Shown: one piece after another, positions 38,301 to 50,300 of the stretch | Layout: each line of letters starts with the position of its first letter | Numbering within the stretch: the stretch's first letter is position 1 | From: Gymnorhina tibicen | Lineage: Eukaryota > Chordata > Aves > Passeriformes > Artamidae | Direction: 5' to 3' | Assembly: GCA_013399875.1 (NCBI GenBank) | Contig: VXAZ01003272.1 | Location: 716,394-780,393, forward strand | DNA: 64,000 bases | Translations under genes and position numbers: made by a program | Notes under the pieces: model-generated | Seen by the model: the letters and a program-made list of their open reading frames with translations, nothing else | What the model was told of the DNA's origin: nothing | Databases searched by the model: none

Positions 38301-40662
38301 AGCTTTGCTCCCAGAAAACCAATTGGGATTTACAGAGGGGAAGGAAGTAAAGTTATGCATTAGCAGCTGAGCTGAGAAAAGAACACAGAGGGTTGCACCT
38401 TGGGCAAGTGAAGAATCCCCACATGGACTGCAGTGTGCTGGGTGTGCTAGGGGCTTGTGTGCCTTATGGAATATTCCCAAGGGTCTAGGGTTCTAAGTGT
38501 ACATGGGGTTTTTTCCTAAATGGATGGAGTTAGAATGACACAGCCTTGCCTCACTGGGGACACAAGAAAAGCAGCCAAAACCTGCCTAATTAAGGCATAA
38601 TTTATGTTTCTCTTCTGCAGCAGCTCTTGCTATTCTGTTAGACAGATAAAGCAGCACATTAGGAAAGCACATAAACTGTGCTGCCAGGGAAACCTGACTT
38701 TGGTTCTTGTTTCCTTTTGTCCTTTAATCCCACATACGGCATCCCTGCTGAGAGCAGACTGGTAGGAGCTTGTGAATAATGGAGAGGGGTAACACTGAGC
38801 GAAGTCATCCCAATGCACATCTGCTGCACACAGTGTTTGTATTTAACTCCTTCTTTTTAATAGGTGCTTCTAAGGTATGTGGACTGAGGTAGTTACATGC
38901 AGAGACATCGAAAAGATACCACAAGAAGAAATTTATTAAGACTACCAGGAGATGCAGAAATAGTAAACACCTGCTAGGTTTGGATTTTTTTCCCCCAGGG
39001 TATCTATTTTCTAGGATGAAGTTGTTGTTATAGATGTGTTAAGACAGCCCCACCAAGATGCAAGGCAGGGTTACTAAGTGGTGTAGTAACCTGGAACAAG
39101 GATGGGCCCCTCAGCTCAGGTGCCTCTTCCTGCATGTTTTAAAGAAGCAAAATCTACAATCTATAAAGGCGAAGAAAAGAGGACTCTGAGGAGAATGAGG
39201 CTCTGCTGCCAAAGGCTGGGTTTGGAGGCGGCACGCTCTCGAGAGGACAGCGCGGCACCAGCAGCGGAAGGCAGAACTGGCTGCCTCCTCCTTGTGCGCC
39301 ACACGTAGCTCTGGGCACGTCTCACAGGTGATCTTGCAATCTCCTTGTAAACTGGCACTGATGGAACTTACCTAACTGTCTCTTTCACAAGGTTTTGGAG
39401 AAGGTTGGTTATGTTATTAGGAGTAATTTATCATGATGACTCCTATTTAGAGAACTTTTTTAGAGGTCCTAGCAGGCAAACTAAACTTGCCTTTAGACAT
39501 GAGTGCTGTTCAAAGTCTTGCAGGACCCAGGAAAGGCAGGGAGCAAAGTGTCTGCCTGAAGCTGTGGGCTAGTGGCAGAGTTGAAAAGTGGACTGCAGCT
39601 GTTCCATCTGGAAAATGCTCTGTAAGTGTGGAATGATATAAGAAATTGTTGACCCTGAAAATCAGGAAACAGGCTGGACTGGCTCATCCCTCACGTGACT
39701 GGGCACTCCCTTCTGATTATTACCTGGGGCTGTGATAGCAAAGAACAGGAATGCAGTCAGGGTGTCACAGGAGAAGGCTCTGACCTGGGCTCTCCAGATG
39801 TGTGCTGGATGGTCAGGACACCTCCCTGCTGTTCTTGAGAGCTGCAAAAACTGAGATGAAGGGCAGAGTAGCATGCTGCAACTCCAACAGAAGCTTATCT
39901 GCACATGGATACAATGTTTGTAGGTCAGCTCTTCGTACCAGTTTTGTGATTGAAATTATTTGGCAAAGAGGAAAAAACCAAGTGATGAGACACATTAAAT
40001 CCTCCTGACCTGGGCTGTGGAAGATACGATTCGGGTGATAAGTTCTAATGGCCTTTGGCACTTACGAGTGCAGTGATGGCTACAAGGCTGAATCCTGGGA
40101 ATCAGAACCTGCTGGATCAATCCTGGCTGGCTGGCTAAAACTTTCTCTCCAGCTTGCAGTACTATTTCATTCTCAAAACTGAAATTGAATCCCTTTTATC
40201 TACGCCAGATCCCAGACTCCATATCCATTTACTTCAGCACACAGAAGGTGAAGGGCTCTCTGCCCATGGACCTTGCTGTAAGATAATAGAATCCGTGTTT
40301 TCTAGGGCTGTTAGAGCCGGACCCATTCTCCTCGTGGAAGGATCCTGGTTCCCAAACATCTTTAGCAGAGAAGCTTTCGCCAGTAAAGAACCTGCCCAGC
40401 CTTCAGCCCTCTCTGCAGGAGTTCTGGGAAAGGCTGAGTTGCTGCAGTGGGAGGGTTGTGCCAGCTCACACATGGAAGTGAGACTTGCAAATTGAGGCTG
40501 GGAGTCCCAAGGGCAGCACAGATTCCCCAACCACTTGTGGAAGCAGTGATCGCTGTGCTTTCCCTCACACACAGAACAACCTCAGAGAACTTATACATAA
40601 AGATAGGAGAAACAAAAAGCCACTGGCAAAAAGAAACAACAAAAGCCTTCAGGAGACACTCT

Positions 40663-40800
40663 CTTATCTGCAGCTTGCACTCAAATAAACCCCAAATGGC
40701 TGCTTATCTGTAGCAACAATGGAGTTCTTACTGATTTAAAAGTGGAAAAAATAAACCCCAACAACCCAGCCCTGGAGGGCTTATCGAGTTACTCAGATAA
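40663..40800. promoter_or_regulatory. Spaced GATA-factor motifs
   Basis: Two copies of CTTATCTG (reverse complement CAGATAAG, a strong GATA-factor consensus) lie at 40663-40670 and 40703-40710, and CAGATAAC follows at about 40794-40801. Recurrence of the extended eight-base form within 140 bases is more than expected by chance, but no other evidence of enhancer activity can be read here. Confidence 0.3.
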
Positions 40801-41540
40801 CTGTTCTGCAGTGATGTCAGGAAGAGAACAGATGATGAAGTCACAGGGAAAATGCAGTCCTTTTCTGTCACTGGGAATGAAGGATCTTGTCTGCTAAACT
40901 CAGGTGAAAATTTGAAATATTGACATATTTGGGTTGTGCAGGGCTGAGATCTTACCACTCGGAACTCACAGTAAAACGGTCACCAATTTTCACACAGAAT
41001 GGGGCTGTTTAAAGATGCTGGGATAAAGGAGTGTGAACACTTCTGTGCTGTAATAGGAGTTTCAGAACAGATGCCAGCTCGCTATGAAGGCTGCAGACAT
41101 GGAGCACTGATGTTAAAGATAGAGTAGTGCTTATTTCCTGTTCCCTGTGGACTTCATCCAGTGTCTCATAAAGTCTTGCAAAAGCTTCCAGTTGACTTGT
41201 CTCTAAACCAGTGCTGTTTCTGCCGAAACCAAGGCATGGTTTTTATGCCATTCTCCCCCTATTACACGCAGAGCATCCTCCGGTGAGCCAGAGAGGGAGG
41301 CAGACTCAGTGAATTTATCAGCAGCTAAAGGATATGGTCACACCTCAAACTCGGCATTTTATGTCACTATTAGTGACATCCCCTGTGCCTTGAGGTGACA
41401 CAAGAGGGAGAAAACAGCTACCCAGGAACATTGTGCAATTCTGCATTTTCTCCCAGTCCGGGAAATTACTTAAGCAAGAAACGGAGCTGTTTGGGCCAAT
41501 GTGTTTACTGCTACTTGCTTTGGCGTGCAGCCACTACCCA

Positions 41541-41930
41541 GATGAAGCCGGTCCCCCGGGGCTGTAAATCCCTGCTCTCCTCCTGGCACGGCGGCACCGG
41601 CTCTGGTCCCGCGGCAGCAGCGATGCCAGATGGCCCCGGGGCTGAGGCAGCGTTTCGTAACAGCACCGGGGGGCTCCCCGGGGCAGGGCTGGGGCTACCC
41701 CGTAACAGCACCGGGGGCTCCCCAAAGGCTGCCCAGCCCTCTCCACGCCGCGGCCGGGGCTGGGCCGTCCCTTGGCCCCTCGCAGCCCGGGCTGCAGCGG
41801 CACCTGCCCGGCGCTCTGGTGCCCTCTGCAGCCGCCGGGCCGGGCCGGGCCGGGGAGCGGGGCCGGGGCTCCCGCGGGAGCTGCAGAGCATCGCGGGCAA
41901 TGAAAATCGGTAATCCTGCCGGAGACAGCT
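41541..41930. promoter_or_regulatory. Intergenic CpG-rich island with a short tandem duplication
   Basis: A sharply bounded GC- and CpG-rich block lies in otherwise moderate-GC DNA. It includes a CGTAACAGCACCGGGGG word at 41656 and again at 41701 (45-base step), followed by GGGCC repeats near 41.84 kb. Open frames on both strands here are compositional and encode low-complexity Ala/Gly/Pro/Arg peptides. It may be the promoter of an unannotated transcript or a distal element of KSR1 or WSB1; no flanking exon is recognisable. Confidence 0.35.
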
Positions 41931-44900
41931 GTTTTCGGTAGATTAACTTTCGTTAGATTAACTTCACACGCTGGTGCTCCCCCGGTCCGAGCAGCCGCCT
42001 TGGAGAGAGGGAGTCACGGATGTGATTTCCCTAAAGCACGACCTAGAGACAGATCCTTCTGCTCTTTAGCTGAGCCGTAGGCAGCACAGATAAGGGACCC
42101 GCTTGCTTTTGGTGCACATAAATCAAGAGCAGTCCTGTAGAATAACAGCAGCATAACCACGCTGAGAGCCAGCCCCCTTCTGCTCCCTGTCCTCTTGCCC
42201 CTTGTGCCCAGGGGCTGCTTCATGCACAAGGAATACTTACAGTGAGGGCAAATGCAAGCTGCTCTCCTCACATCGAGTCCTGCTTGCACAAGCTTCTTGC
42301 ATCTCCTGTGGACCTATCATTTATGAACCTAAATATTCTGCTCTTCATTGTGCTGTGCATTTATTCAAGTCTTTGCCCTGGGAGCCTCAGTCATGGTTTG
42401 CCTCCCCACTGTTTGAATCACTAAGGAATATGGTTAGGGACAGGTCTAAAATAAGAAAATTATTCTTGCCCCAAAACACTTACAATCCATCCCTGTGTGT
42501 GTTATAAAATAGCAGAGGTGTGTATACTTTCTTAACAGACTCACTGCATAAATCTTTGTCAAATCTACTTTTTTCTCACAGCTTGTGAGAGTCTATGGTT
42601 TCTAGCTGTGGGCATGATGAAATTAAATACATTCCAGGTGATTAAGAGCAACCTGAAGGGAATGGTACCTATCCCTCCACCTACCCAGTCTACCCCTATC
42701 TAGAGCTGAAATGGGGAGGTAAATGTGAGGGGTGACCTCAGACCATCTCAACTACACAGTATCAATCCCTGATGAGATACTGTTTCAGGTGGCTGTTTTA
42801 CAGAATTGGGTCTTATTACTGGAGTCCCGTGCAGTAACATAGTCTCTGTTGGAGAACTTTGGTTTCAGGTCTTTCCCTTCCTTGTTTCCTGTTGTTGAAC
42901 TTGTTATTTTTATTTTAAACACAGCTATTCTAAAATCATTGCTAATGTCCTGCATAGCAATATCCTACTTTCCTCAAAGGTTCAGTTGCCAGTAGAAGTT
43001 GACTTTGATGTTCTTGGCACAGCTTAGTCTTGAGCCCCTGATGTGTAGGTCAGAGCATCTCTGTTCAGGAAAAGGAGCTCGTGGGGGTGGCTGCTGCTTA
43101 AGCCCAGGTGTTGTGCGAGCTCAGAGGAAGAGGATGTTGGACCTCTTGGGCCCAGCTCGGCTCTTTGAAGTCACTTCAGGCTGGTGGCCAGCTGTCAGCG
43201 CATGCAGGGCTCTGCAGGAGTCTATTTGTAGCAGGCAGATGTGTCATTCAGCAGCCACAATGGACACTTGTCCTGTGGACAGAGCCCCCAGGCCCTCCTG
43301 GCATCCCTCCTTTCCTGTGGAGCCAGAGATCTGTGGCACCCCGGGGGATCCTGCAGTGAAACCCCCTCTGTGTCAGTGCTGGGGAATCCTGATGGGAAGA
43401 TTCTTCCTGAAGTGTGTTCTGAACACTTTGCTTGAACAGTGCCTCTGCTGAGGCTCAGTCTGAGCAAAATGTTCCTGCTTCTGTCAGACCATTAAAATAG
43501 CTCCTCTTGGTAATGATAATTTCATGGCAGATAAAAATAAACAGGGAAAAACAAGTAAGACACAGGAAAGGTGCTTTATGATAACAAAGTGTCCTAATGG
43601 AGACCCTGAAATTGGGGGTGTTTATTATGCGTGCTGGGACAATTTCAGAATGAGATATGCCTCCCCCTGGAAGTCACTGGCTCCGCTTAGCTCTGGATTT
43701 GGCCTTGAGTACACAGTGATAATTCCCTCACGATTTCTTTGAACACAGACAAGACCTAACCTTTTGCCACAACACCAGAAGTTGGCTCCTGTAAGCAGAG
43801 ACCCTGATGACTCCAAACAGCAGCAAGGACAGTGCTGGTGCCAAGTGGACAGGGTTGGATTTTCCTGTGTGCTCAGCTGACCTTTCGGCACCCAGGAAAA
43901 CCCCGGATTTTCTGTAGGGCTCAGCACCTGGGGCTGCATCTCCTCCTGAGCTCAGTCTGAGCAGGCCCTGGGCTGTGCCTGCTGCATCCTGGGGGATGTG
44001 GAGCACATCCCTTTGGCTGGACCATGATTTGTGGTGAGTCCAACACCAACTAGTGCTGGGGAAAGCTCATTGCTGGGAGGGGAACGCAGCAGCCAGCAAG
44101 GAACCAGGTAGTTTATTGCAAACTAAAACTTCAGGGCAGTTTTGCCATCCAAGAACACTGACCCTGCTTAGCCATGAGGAGATTTCGTGCCCTGTAATCC
44201 CGCACTGATCTGGATTACTTTTTTATTTAAAGAAGCTGACCTCCAGCAGACACGGCAGGTCTCTGGCCCAGCAAGCAAGTCCTGAGCACAAGAAGAGAAA
44301 CAAAAGTTCTAAGGAATAAAGAAAATGGTGGAGACCACTATTGTGCCTCAAGAAAAAGGCCAAGGAGTACAGGAGAGCAGTGTCTTACATAGGTCTTGAC
44401 ATTTTATTAGTAGATAAAGTAGTTTGGCTAGTCTTGTTCATTCCTTTTCTAAATTAATAAGTTAAGGGTTACCAAATACTCAGCACATTTGCTTAGAAAC
44501 AAGACATCACTAAAATGCTGCCTTCTCTTTCCAGCAGGCAGCCTCATTTCTTTTGGGTTTAAAGATAATGCACACCTCTATAATGCAGTTTTAAGCAAGC
44601 AAAGCTGTGCTTACATCTCTGGTGTGACACTCCATGTGTGACTCTGGGTAAGGTCCCCAGCTCCTCTGTGTTTCAAATGTATTCCAGAACTTCTCCACTC
44701 CCAAAGGTGTCCTGGTGTCAAAGCAGGCAATGCTTAGATGTGTTATTGATAAGGCCGTGAGAGTCGTGACATGCAGGAGTAAATGAAAGGGGAGAATATC
44801 CAAGGCACAGGTGCTGAGGCACTGTTTACCCTGACTCTCAGTGCACACCACGCAGGTCACCCAAGGTCCCTCCCTGTCTCATGCATTTTCCTGTCCCGCA

Positions 44901-46840
44901 CCAAAAAAGCCTCTTTGGCCCCCTCAGGTGTTTCAGGTGACGCTGTAAACTCAGGCAGTGCTCACTTAACCGTCCTCATCTCTGTGACAGAAACAAGTCT
45001 GAAAACATTCCCTGTTAAATTTCCGGTTTAGGCTTCCTCCTAAGAATAGCCCCTGGGTTGTGTGTGGGCTCGCAACACCATTTCCTACCTGCTATTCCTG
45101 GAGCTGCTTTCCTGACCGTGAGCACTGCCCAGTACAGCCCCTCCCAAATGCACTCCCTTAAGGAGACTTCTGAAAGATGAATACTGGGTGTGATGTTGTG
45201 AGCCTGAGGCCACTTTGTCGACAAGGAAGAGGCCCCTTGTCCCAGGTGAAACACAGGGTGAAACACAGCATTATCAGTGTTTCAAGAGACCCTGCATCCC
45301 TACCCTGCCAGCTCTACCACTGCCTCCTCACACTGCCAGCCTTTCCTGTTCCTCCTTTCTTACCAGAGCTGTAACTTTCCATCCCTGGGAAGTGTTAGAT
45401 ACCAGAATCTAAGTGATGGTATCCCTTGAAAAGCAACAAATCTGTTGTTCCTGTAGCAGCTACTGGACAGTTTCCTTAGTGGTCCAGGGAGGGGCAGTGT
45501 CAGAATGGGAGATACAGTCCTGAGCTCCACAGATTTCACTTTAATAACAAAAAACAAGGAAATTCTTCATGACTTCAGAAAAAAAAAAAAATTAAAAAAG
45601 CGTGCAGGTATTTAATAGGTCATACATAAGGTAGTAGGACAGTATTGGAACTGAGGCACCTCAAGGTTAAGGGTATGTGAAACAGGAAGATGATTGCAGA
45701 GATGGAAGTGGAATCAAGTTACCTGTGTCTTAAATCCAGCTTTCCCACATCTGCTGTGCTGGAAAAGGAGCTGTTAGCTTTGGAGCAGTGAGAGATGGTA
45801 TTTGCAAGGCTCGGTTGGGGATGGGGAGCAAAACAAAACCTCAAGATGTTGAAATTGCAACAAAACCTCAATTCTTTAACAAAATGTCATCTGTGTGTGA
45901 CCAAGTTGTTATGAAGCTGGAAGCCTGTGAAGAGGTGACTGGTGGCTTCATTGTGTTTGGGTCAATTTCAGAAAGCAATTCCTCAGTACTTGCTAGAAGA
46001 GCAGTTTTTCCACTCTTCCTTAAGCCGGGAGCCAGACTGGTCTTCCCAGAAGTGATGAAAATAAGCAGCTTCAGCTGGAACTCTCCTGACACTTCCCAGT
46101 AAAAGGACTCTCCAGTGCAGCTCCACCAGAGAGCTGCAGGATTGTTCACAGGCCCGTGGAAACACGGCTGCAGATGTCATGTGAGCAGCTTCAGAAGAGG
46201 AAACCAAGTCTTGATAGATGCCATTCTCCAGCCACTGCCGTCAGGCTCTGGTGACTCACACGAGTGTATCAAGACAGGCCTAGAAAGCCGAGCTAATGTG
46301 TCATTTCCTTCCTCTTCCTCTCCCAGAGCAGCAGTTCACAGGGGGCCCCACTGACCTTTAGCCTCTGAAGGGATGAGAGACTGGAGAGCTGACAGAGGTG
46401 CGTATTGAGGGAAGGAAAGCATCAAAGGCTTACATTTTTTTCTGGCACTCCTTGTGTTTCGTGCATTGGCTGTTTCCTAATTAAAGCAGGAGAAACAAAA
46501 CAAGTCCGAGGTTTGTCTCCAGGCCTTGGCAGAACTCCTTCATGCTCGGCGCTGTTGTTTGCAGTGTACACAAGCAGCTCCCCACTGACGAGAGCACAGC
46601 ACCCTGATGAGACAGAAAATCCCACCCAGCTCATTTTTTTCCTCTAAAGCTGACAAAATCTACCTGCAGCAGGAAGCAAGGGACTGATACGATGCAGAGT
46701 GGAGGTGCTGCGGGAATCTCCCCTCCAAACCCGGGCCAAACTGCGAATCACCCTGCACACAACTCCCTCGGGGCTTACTGCAGGCTGAAGGAGCTGCTTT
46801 TCTCCACGCTGGCCTCCGAGCCTGCCTTCGTGCACAGCAC
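41931..46840. other. Intergenic DNA, nothing recognised
   Basis: Unique sequence with a short A-rich tract near 45.58 kb. A 104-codon plus-strand frame at 45788-46102 and a 150-codon frame at 42999-43451 resemble no protein known to me. No repeat family was recognised. Confidence 0.5.
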
Positions 46841-46915
46841 GGGGAGCCAGCGGCGAGCGCCAGGGCCCCGCCGGCATCGGGGCGGGCGGGGCGGGGCGCG
46901 TGCGCAGACCCGCAC

Positions 46916-47105
46916 GTGCCCAGGTGCGTAGAGCCGCGCGTGCGCAGGTGCGCAGAACCGCGCGTGCCCAGGTGCGCAGAACCGCGCGTGCGCGCGTCCA
47001 GGTGCGCGGTGTAGCGCGTGCGGAGCTGCGCAGAGCCGCGCGTGCGCAGAACCGCGCGTGCCCAGGTGCGCAGAGCCGCGCGTGCCCAGGTGCGCGGTGC
47101 GGCCC
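46916..47105. repeat. 24-bp minisatellite, eight units
   Basis: Units begin with GTGC and end with GC. The commonest form is GTGCCCAGGTGCGCAG followed by a variable AA or AG and CCGCGC. Unit boundaries are 46916, 46940, 46964, 46988, 47018, 47042, 47058 and 47082, giving lengths 24, 24, 24, 30, 24, 16, 24 and 24. Because 24 is a multiple of three, all frames stay open and produce spurious Arg/Ala-rich frames of up to 220 codons. Variation between units is mainly substitutions plus one 6-base expansion and one 8-base loss. Confidence 0.92.
46935..47048. promoter_or_regulatory. Three full NRF1 consensus sites in the minisatellite
   Basis: The 12-base palindromic NRF1 consensus (YGCGCRTGCGCR in this orientation) is matched exactly at 46935-46946, 46983-46994 and 47037-47048. 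A one-mismatch copy lies just before the array at about 46895-46906. They arise at the junctions between certain minisatellite units. NRF1 binding is known to be blocked by CpG methylation, so occupancy would depend on this island being unmethylated. Confidence 0.6.
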
Positions 47106-47108
47106 GTG

Positions 47109-47123
47109 CCCGCCAGAGGGCGC
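47109..47123 (+). promoter_or_regulatory. Candidate CTCF binding site
   Basis: The word CCCGCCAGAGGGCGC matches the CTCF core (CC-R-C-Y-AG-R-GGGC-GC) without a mismatch at the strongly conserved positions. It sits four bases beyond the minisatellite, between KSR1 and WSB1, where an insulator or loop anchor would be plausible. Orientation is plus, pointing towards WSB1. Confidence 0.5.
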
Positions 47124-47310
47124 CGCACACCAGGCAGGTGCCCGCGCGCGCGGAGCCCTCCCCGGGATTCGGGGTCGGTGGAGGATTTTGGGTTTGGATT
47201 TCCTCCCCTCCCTGCCCTCCCAGGCCTTTCTCTCCGGGCACGAGCGTGCAGCAAGGAGCCGCACCGATCCCAGCTTTCCAGGAGGAGCCGCGCGGGGCAT
47301 AGCCAAGGTC

Positions 47311-50300
47311 GTTCGGCACGGTGAAAACTCGTCAGGATGCCCGCAGGGTCAGGGCTGGTGCGGGGCTGCCACCCCACTCCCCGGGCACCAGAGGATGCTG
47401 AGCCTGTAAAGGCAGGCGGCCTTCAAAATGACGTGGTACCTTGGTACCTCTTGACTGTGGTACAGAACTAATTAGAGATCGTGTTCTCAAACATTTCTCT
47501 AGAAGTACAACAGAGTTTTGCACCTCTTGCTTTGAGAAGGGATTCAGCTCAGATCACTTTGCTCTGGAAATTGAGCTTCTGAGAGCATTGGTACTTGGTG
47601 TGAAATCACAAGACCAGTGTTTGAAAGAACAGAGAAAATCAAGGCGGCAGCAGAACTACATCTGTGCGGAGTGAAGGACAGCCTCTGGAGCAGGCCCTGC
47701 AGACTGACCGTAAGGAACTGGATTTACATTTGACATTTGTTTGGAAAGCATGATAGACCTGTCCCAAGGGACTGTCTGACCACATCAGGGAGGAAAACCA
47801 GATTCTGAGGTTGGCCACAGTTTTCTTTAGAATCCCTTTCTGTGCCTCATTTATTTACCTCTAAGTGAGGGATTATGTTTTCTGTTCACAGCTTTGTCTC
47901 TTGTCTGTTTAACTTAGGAGTTGTTTGGATCAGAGCCCTTTTTTATTAAGGGCTTGGATGCTCCTGTAGTGCACAAATGAAGATAATTCAAACATTTCCA
48001 GGTTCCCATAAGTATTCCAAGTGTTATTATCCTTACATTTCTCCATAAATGCTACTGAGTTATGTTTTGTTTAAAGAATGATTTAGGATAATTGGTTAGT
48101 CAGAATACTGGCTTGTTTCTGAAGAATAAGTAGTTATAATAATATCTGCTGTTGAAGCAAAGAACTATTATAGATTCAAGAAAAAAACAGAGTAAAAAAC
48201 CCCTCAATGCCATATTTCTTATGAATTACTAGACGGAAGTGATACTTAAAAGAGGAAACCCTTCTCCCCACAGCACAGTGCACAGAATGTCCTCCCAGAC
48301 AATGTATAAGGATCCCTGTTCAGGGGAGTCTGGGGGCTCGTGCTGGCTGAGTTTCCTCGGGCAAAGAACTCCATAGGAAAAGTGTAATTTCAGAGGTTCT
48401 CCATCCACACAGATGGACATCTTGAATTCATTTCTACTGCGGTCTGCTGCCAAAAGAGCTCACGATCTGGCCCGTGTACCATGCTGTGGACAGTAGCAGT
48501 TCTGTTTGAATCAAGCCCTCTGTGTCTGATGATGCAGCTGAGCTGCACAGAGCCCCTTCCTCGCACGGGCAGTGTCGGCCCCCGCTGTGGGGGCTGTGCT
48601 GGGCGGTGTCTGACCCTGCAGTGTGGGTGTGACTCGCCAGGGCAGGGGCTGGGCTGGTGTGAAGGGTTCCAGCCCCTTCACAACAGGGTCACAGCAGAAG
48701 CTGCAACTTGTGTTGGCCAAATGCCATCCTGGCAGCTCTTCACCAAACACAAACCTGCGAGCAGGTCAGTCCACTTCCAGCTTCTCTAATGTCTCATGAT
48801 CCAGTGGACACGGTCAATAAACCTGGGGAAGCCAAGGGATCTTTGTACCTTCCCCCAGGAGGTGAATGCCCTCACAGTTGCTGCCTTTCCAGTGCAGCAT
48901 TGCCACAGTGCAAGCACCGAGTTTTTCCCAGGCTCCAGAATAATCCCTGGCAGTGAGTTGGGCACCACCACGTGTGAGTTACACACAGACACACATGGAT
49001 GGATGGAGGCACTCACCCCCACATCAACCCACAGATATATATATGTGTGTATCTCAAACTTCCCTTGCTTTATTGCAAGCCTTTGCTATGAATATGCTTC
49101 ATTAGAGTCCGGTCAGTTTTTGCTCAGATTAGTGCCATGATAGACTCTGTTTAATTAGATTTTTATTTGTAACGTTGAGCTGGAGTAGTCAGGAGAGGAT
49201 TCTTTAGGCAGCAGATCAAACTCACCCCTGAGAGCACTGAGGTCAGAGAAATGGCAAAGTGCAGGCCAGATTTAGTGCTGATTTATACAGCTACAGAAGA
49301 AGCGTGCCACCCCTAGTTCCTGTTTGTTCTCTGAGTGTGCTAATTGCAGCTGCTTCACCTGAGTATCAGAACTACCTGAACCTTTGGAATCACTGAAGGA
49401 AACCACTTGGCAAGCTCAAGCTTCCCTTTGAGGCCAGGTGGCCTTGGGGCTGTGTCACAGACCTGTTGGAAGGTAGGGAGGGGACTTTCTCAGCTGCTCC
49501 TTTTCCTTACATGCCAGTGACCTCACAAAAACCAGAACAGCTCTCTGGACTGGGGCAGCAGCAAACACGAATCTCAGTCTTGTGACATGCCACATCAGGA
49601 TCAAAGTTCTGTCCAAACTCTTGTCACTGCTGTTATCTGCAGTGGACCTTGGAATTTTTTGGGGTTTTTTTCCTTTCCTCTGATGCAATTAAGATGAAGC
49701 AATATTTTTAAGTCTTTCTTCTGGACTTGTTCCTTCTGCAGTGACCACAAGGAGCTGGTTATAATTAATAGTATCATCAAAACACCCTAACAGCTCCTGG
49801 GCAGTTGCCCCAGAAGGAGTGAATTTATTGTTAATAATGTACACTGATAGATTTTTTCACATATAATTTTTCCATCCTGGCATTTATTCTGGTACAAGAC
49901 TTTTATTACAATTGCTCTTATATCAGGAAGCGGATTAAGATAGTCTTCCCAAAGAGGTGCTTACCTTTTGAAGCAGGAGGTGAGAGGAGCATCAGTGAAA
50001 CCTCAGTGGTTTTGTTACATGCTCTCCATGAACTGACCTGGGTTCACACGAGGGGGAAGCGGTCCTCAGCTGCACAGCTCCGCTCTAAGATGGAGTTGTG
50101 TGTCAGGCACCTGAAGAAGTGGGCAGTACTCTCCAATTAAATGAGAGAAGTTCCTCCCCTTAGTGGGCAGGGGGCAGCTGGAGTGGTCTTTAACGTTTGT
50201 ATAGGCTAAGAAGTGAGCTCAGAGAGAGAGAGGGGATTATGATTTCTGTCAGGGAACCCCAGGGTAGCAACTCTTATTACAGCCCATAAATAAATATTTT

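Larger units (their letters stand above)
31491..41540. other. Intergenic DNA between KSR1 and WSB1, no gene recognised
   Basis: About 10 kb of unique sequence. Notable content is an AT-rich homeodomain-type motif group near 32.2-32.4 kb and spaced GATA motifs at 40.66-40.80 kb, listed separately. Open frames of up to about 130 codons exist on both strands but none matches a family I know, and several overlap on opposite strands, as chance frames do. Confidence 0.55.
46841..47310. promoter_or_regulatory. CpG island with GC boxes, NRF1 sites and a CTCF core
   Basis: This dense CpG block starts with consecutive GC boxes (GGGCGGGCGGGGCGGGG near 46.88 kb). It continues into the 24-bp minisatellite and ends with a CTCF-like core. 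GC boxes plus several NRF1 sites are the signature of a TATA-less housekeeping-type promoter. It lies about 19 kb upstream of the inferred KSR1 promoter and about 5 kb beyond the WSB1 3' end. No coding exon can be attached to it, so it may drive a non-coding transcript or a distal KSR1 5' exon, or it may be only a GC-rich insulator-like element. Confidence 0.45.

Noticed and set aside
41511..41913. Open frames of 130-172 codons on both strands in the 41.5-kb island
   Set aside because: Low-complexity Ala/Gly/Pro/Arg composition typical of CpG islands; the minus-strand peptide does not match the KSR1 N-terminus that I looked for there.
45788..46102. 104-codon plus-strand frame with ordinary amino-acid composition
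   Set aside because: No domain or family recognised, no splice or polyadenylation context, and an overlapping minus-strand frame of similar length.
46644..47377. Several overlapping long open frames (up to 220 codons) on both strands, with repeated Arg-Thr-Trp-Ala-Arg peptides
   Set aside because: They are produced by a 24-base GC-rich tandem repeat, whose length keeps all frames in register. Frames are open on both strands at once and match no protein family.
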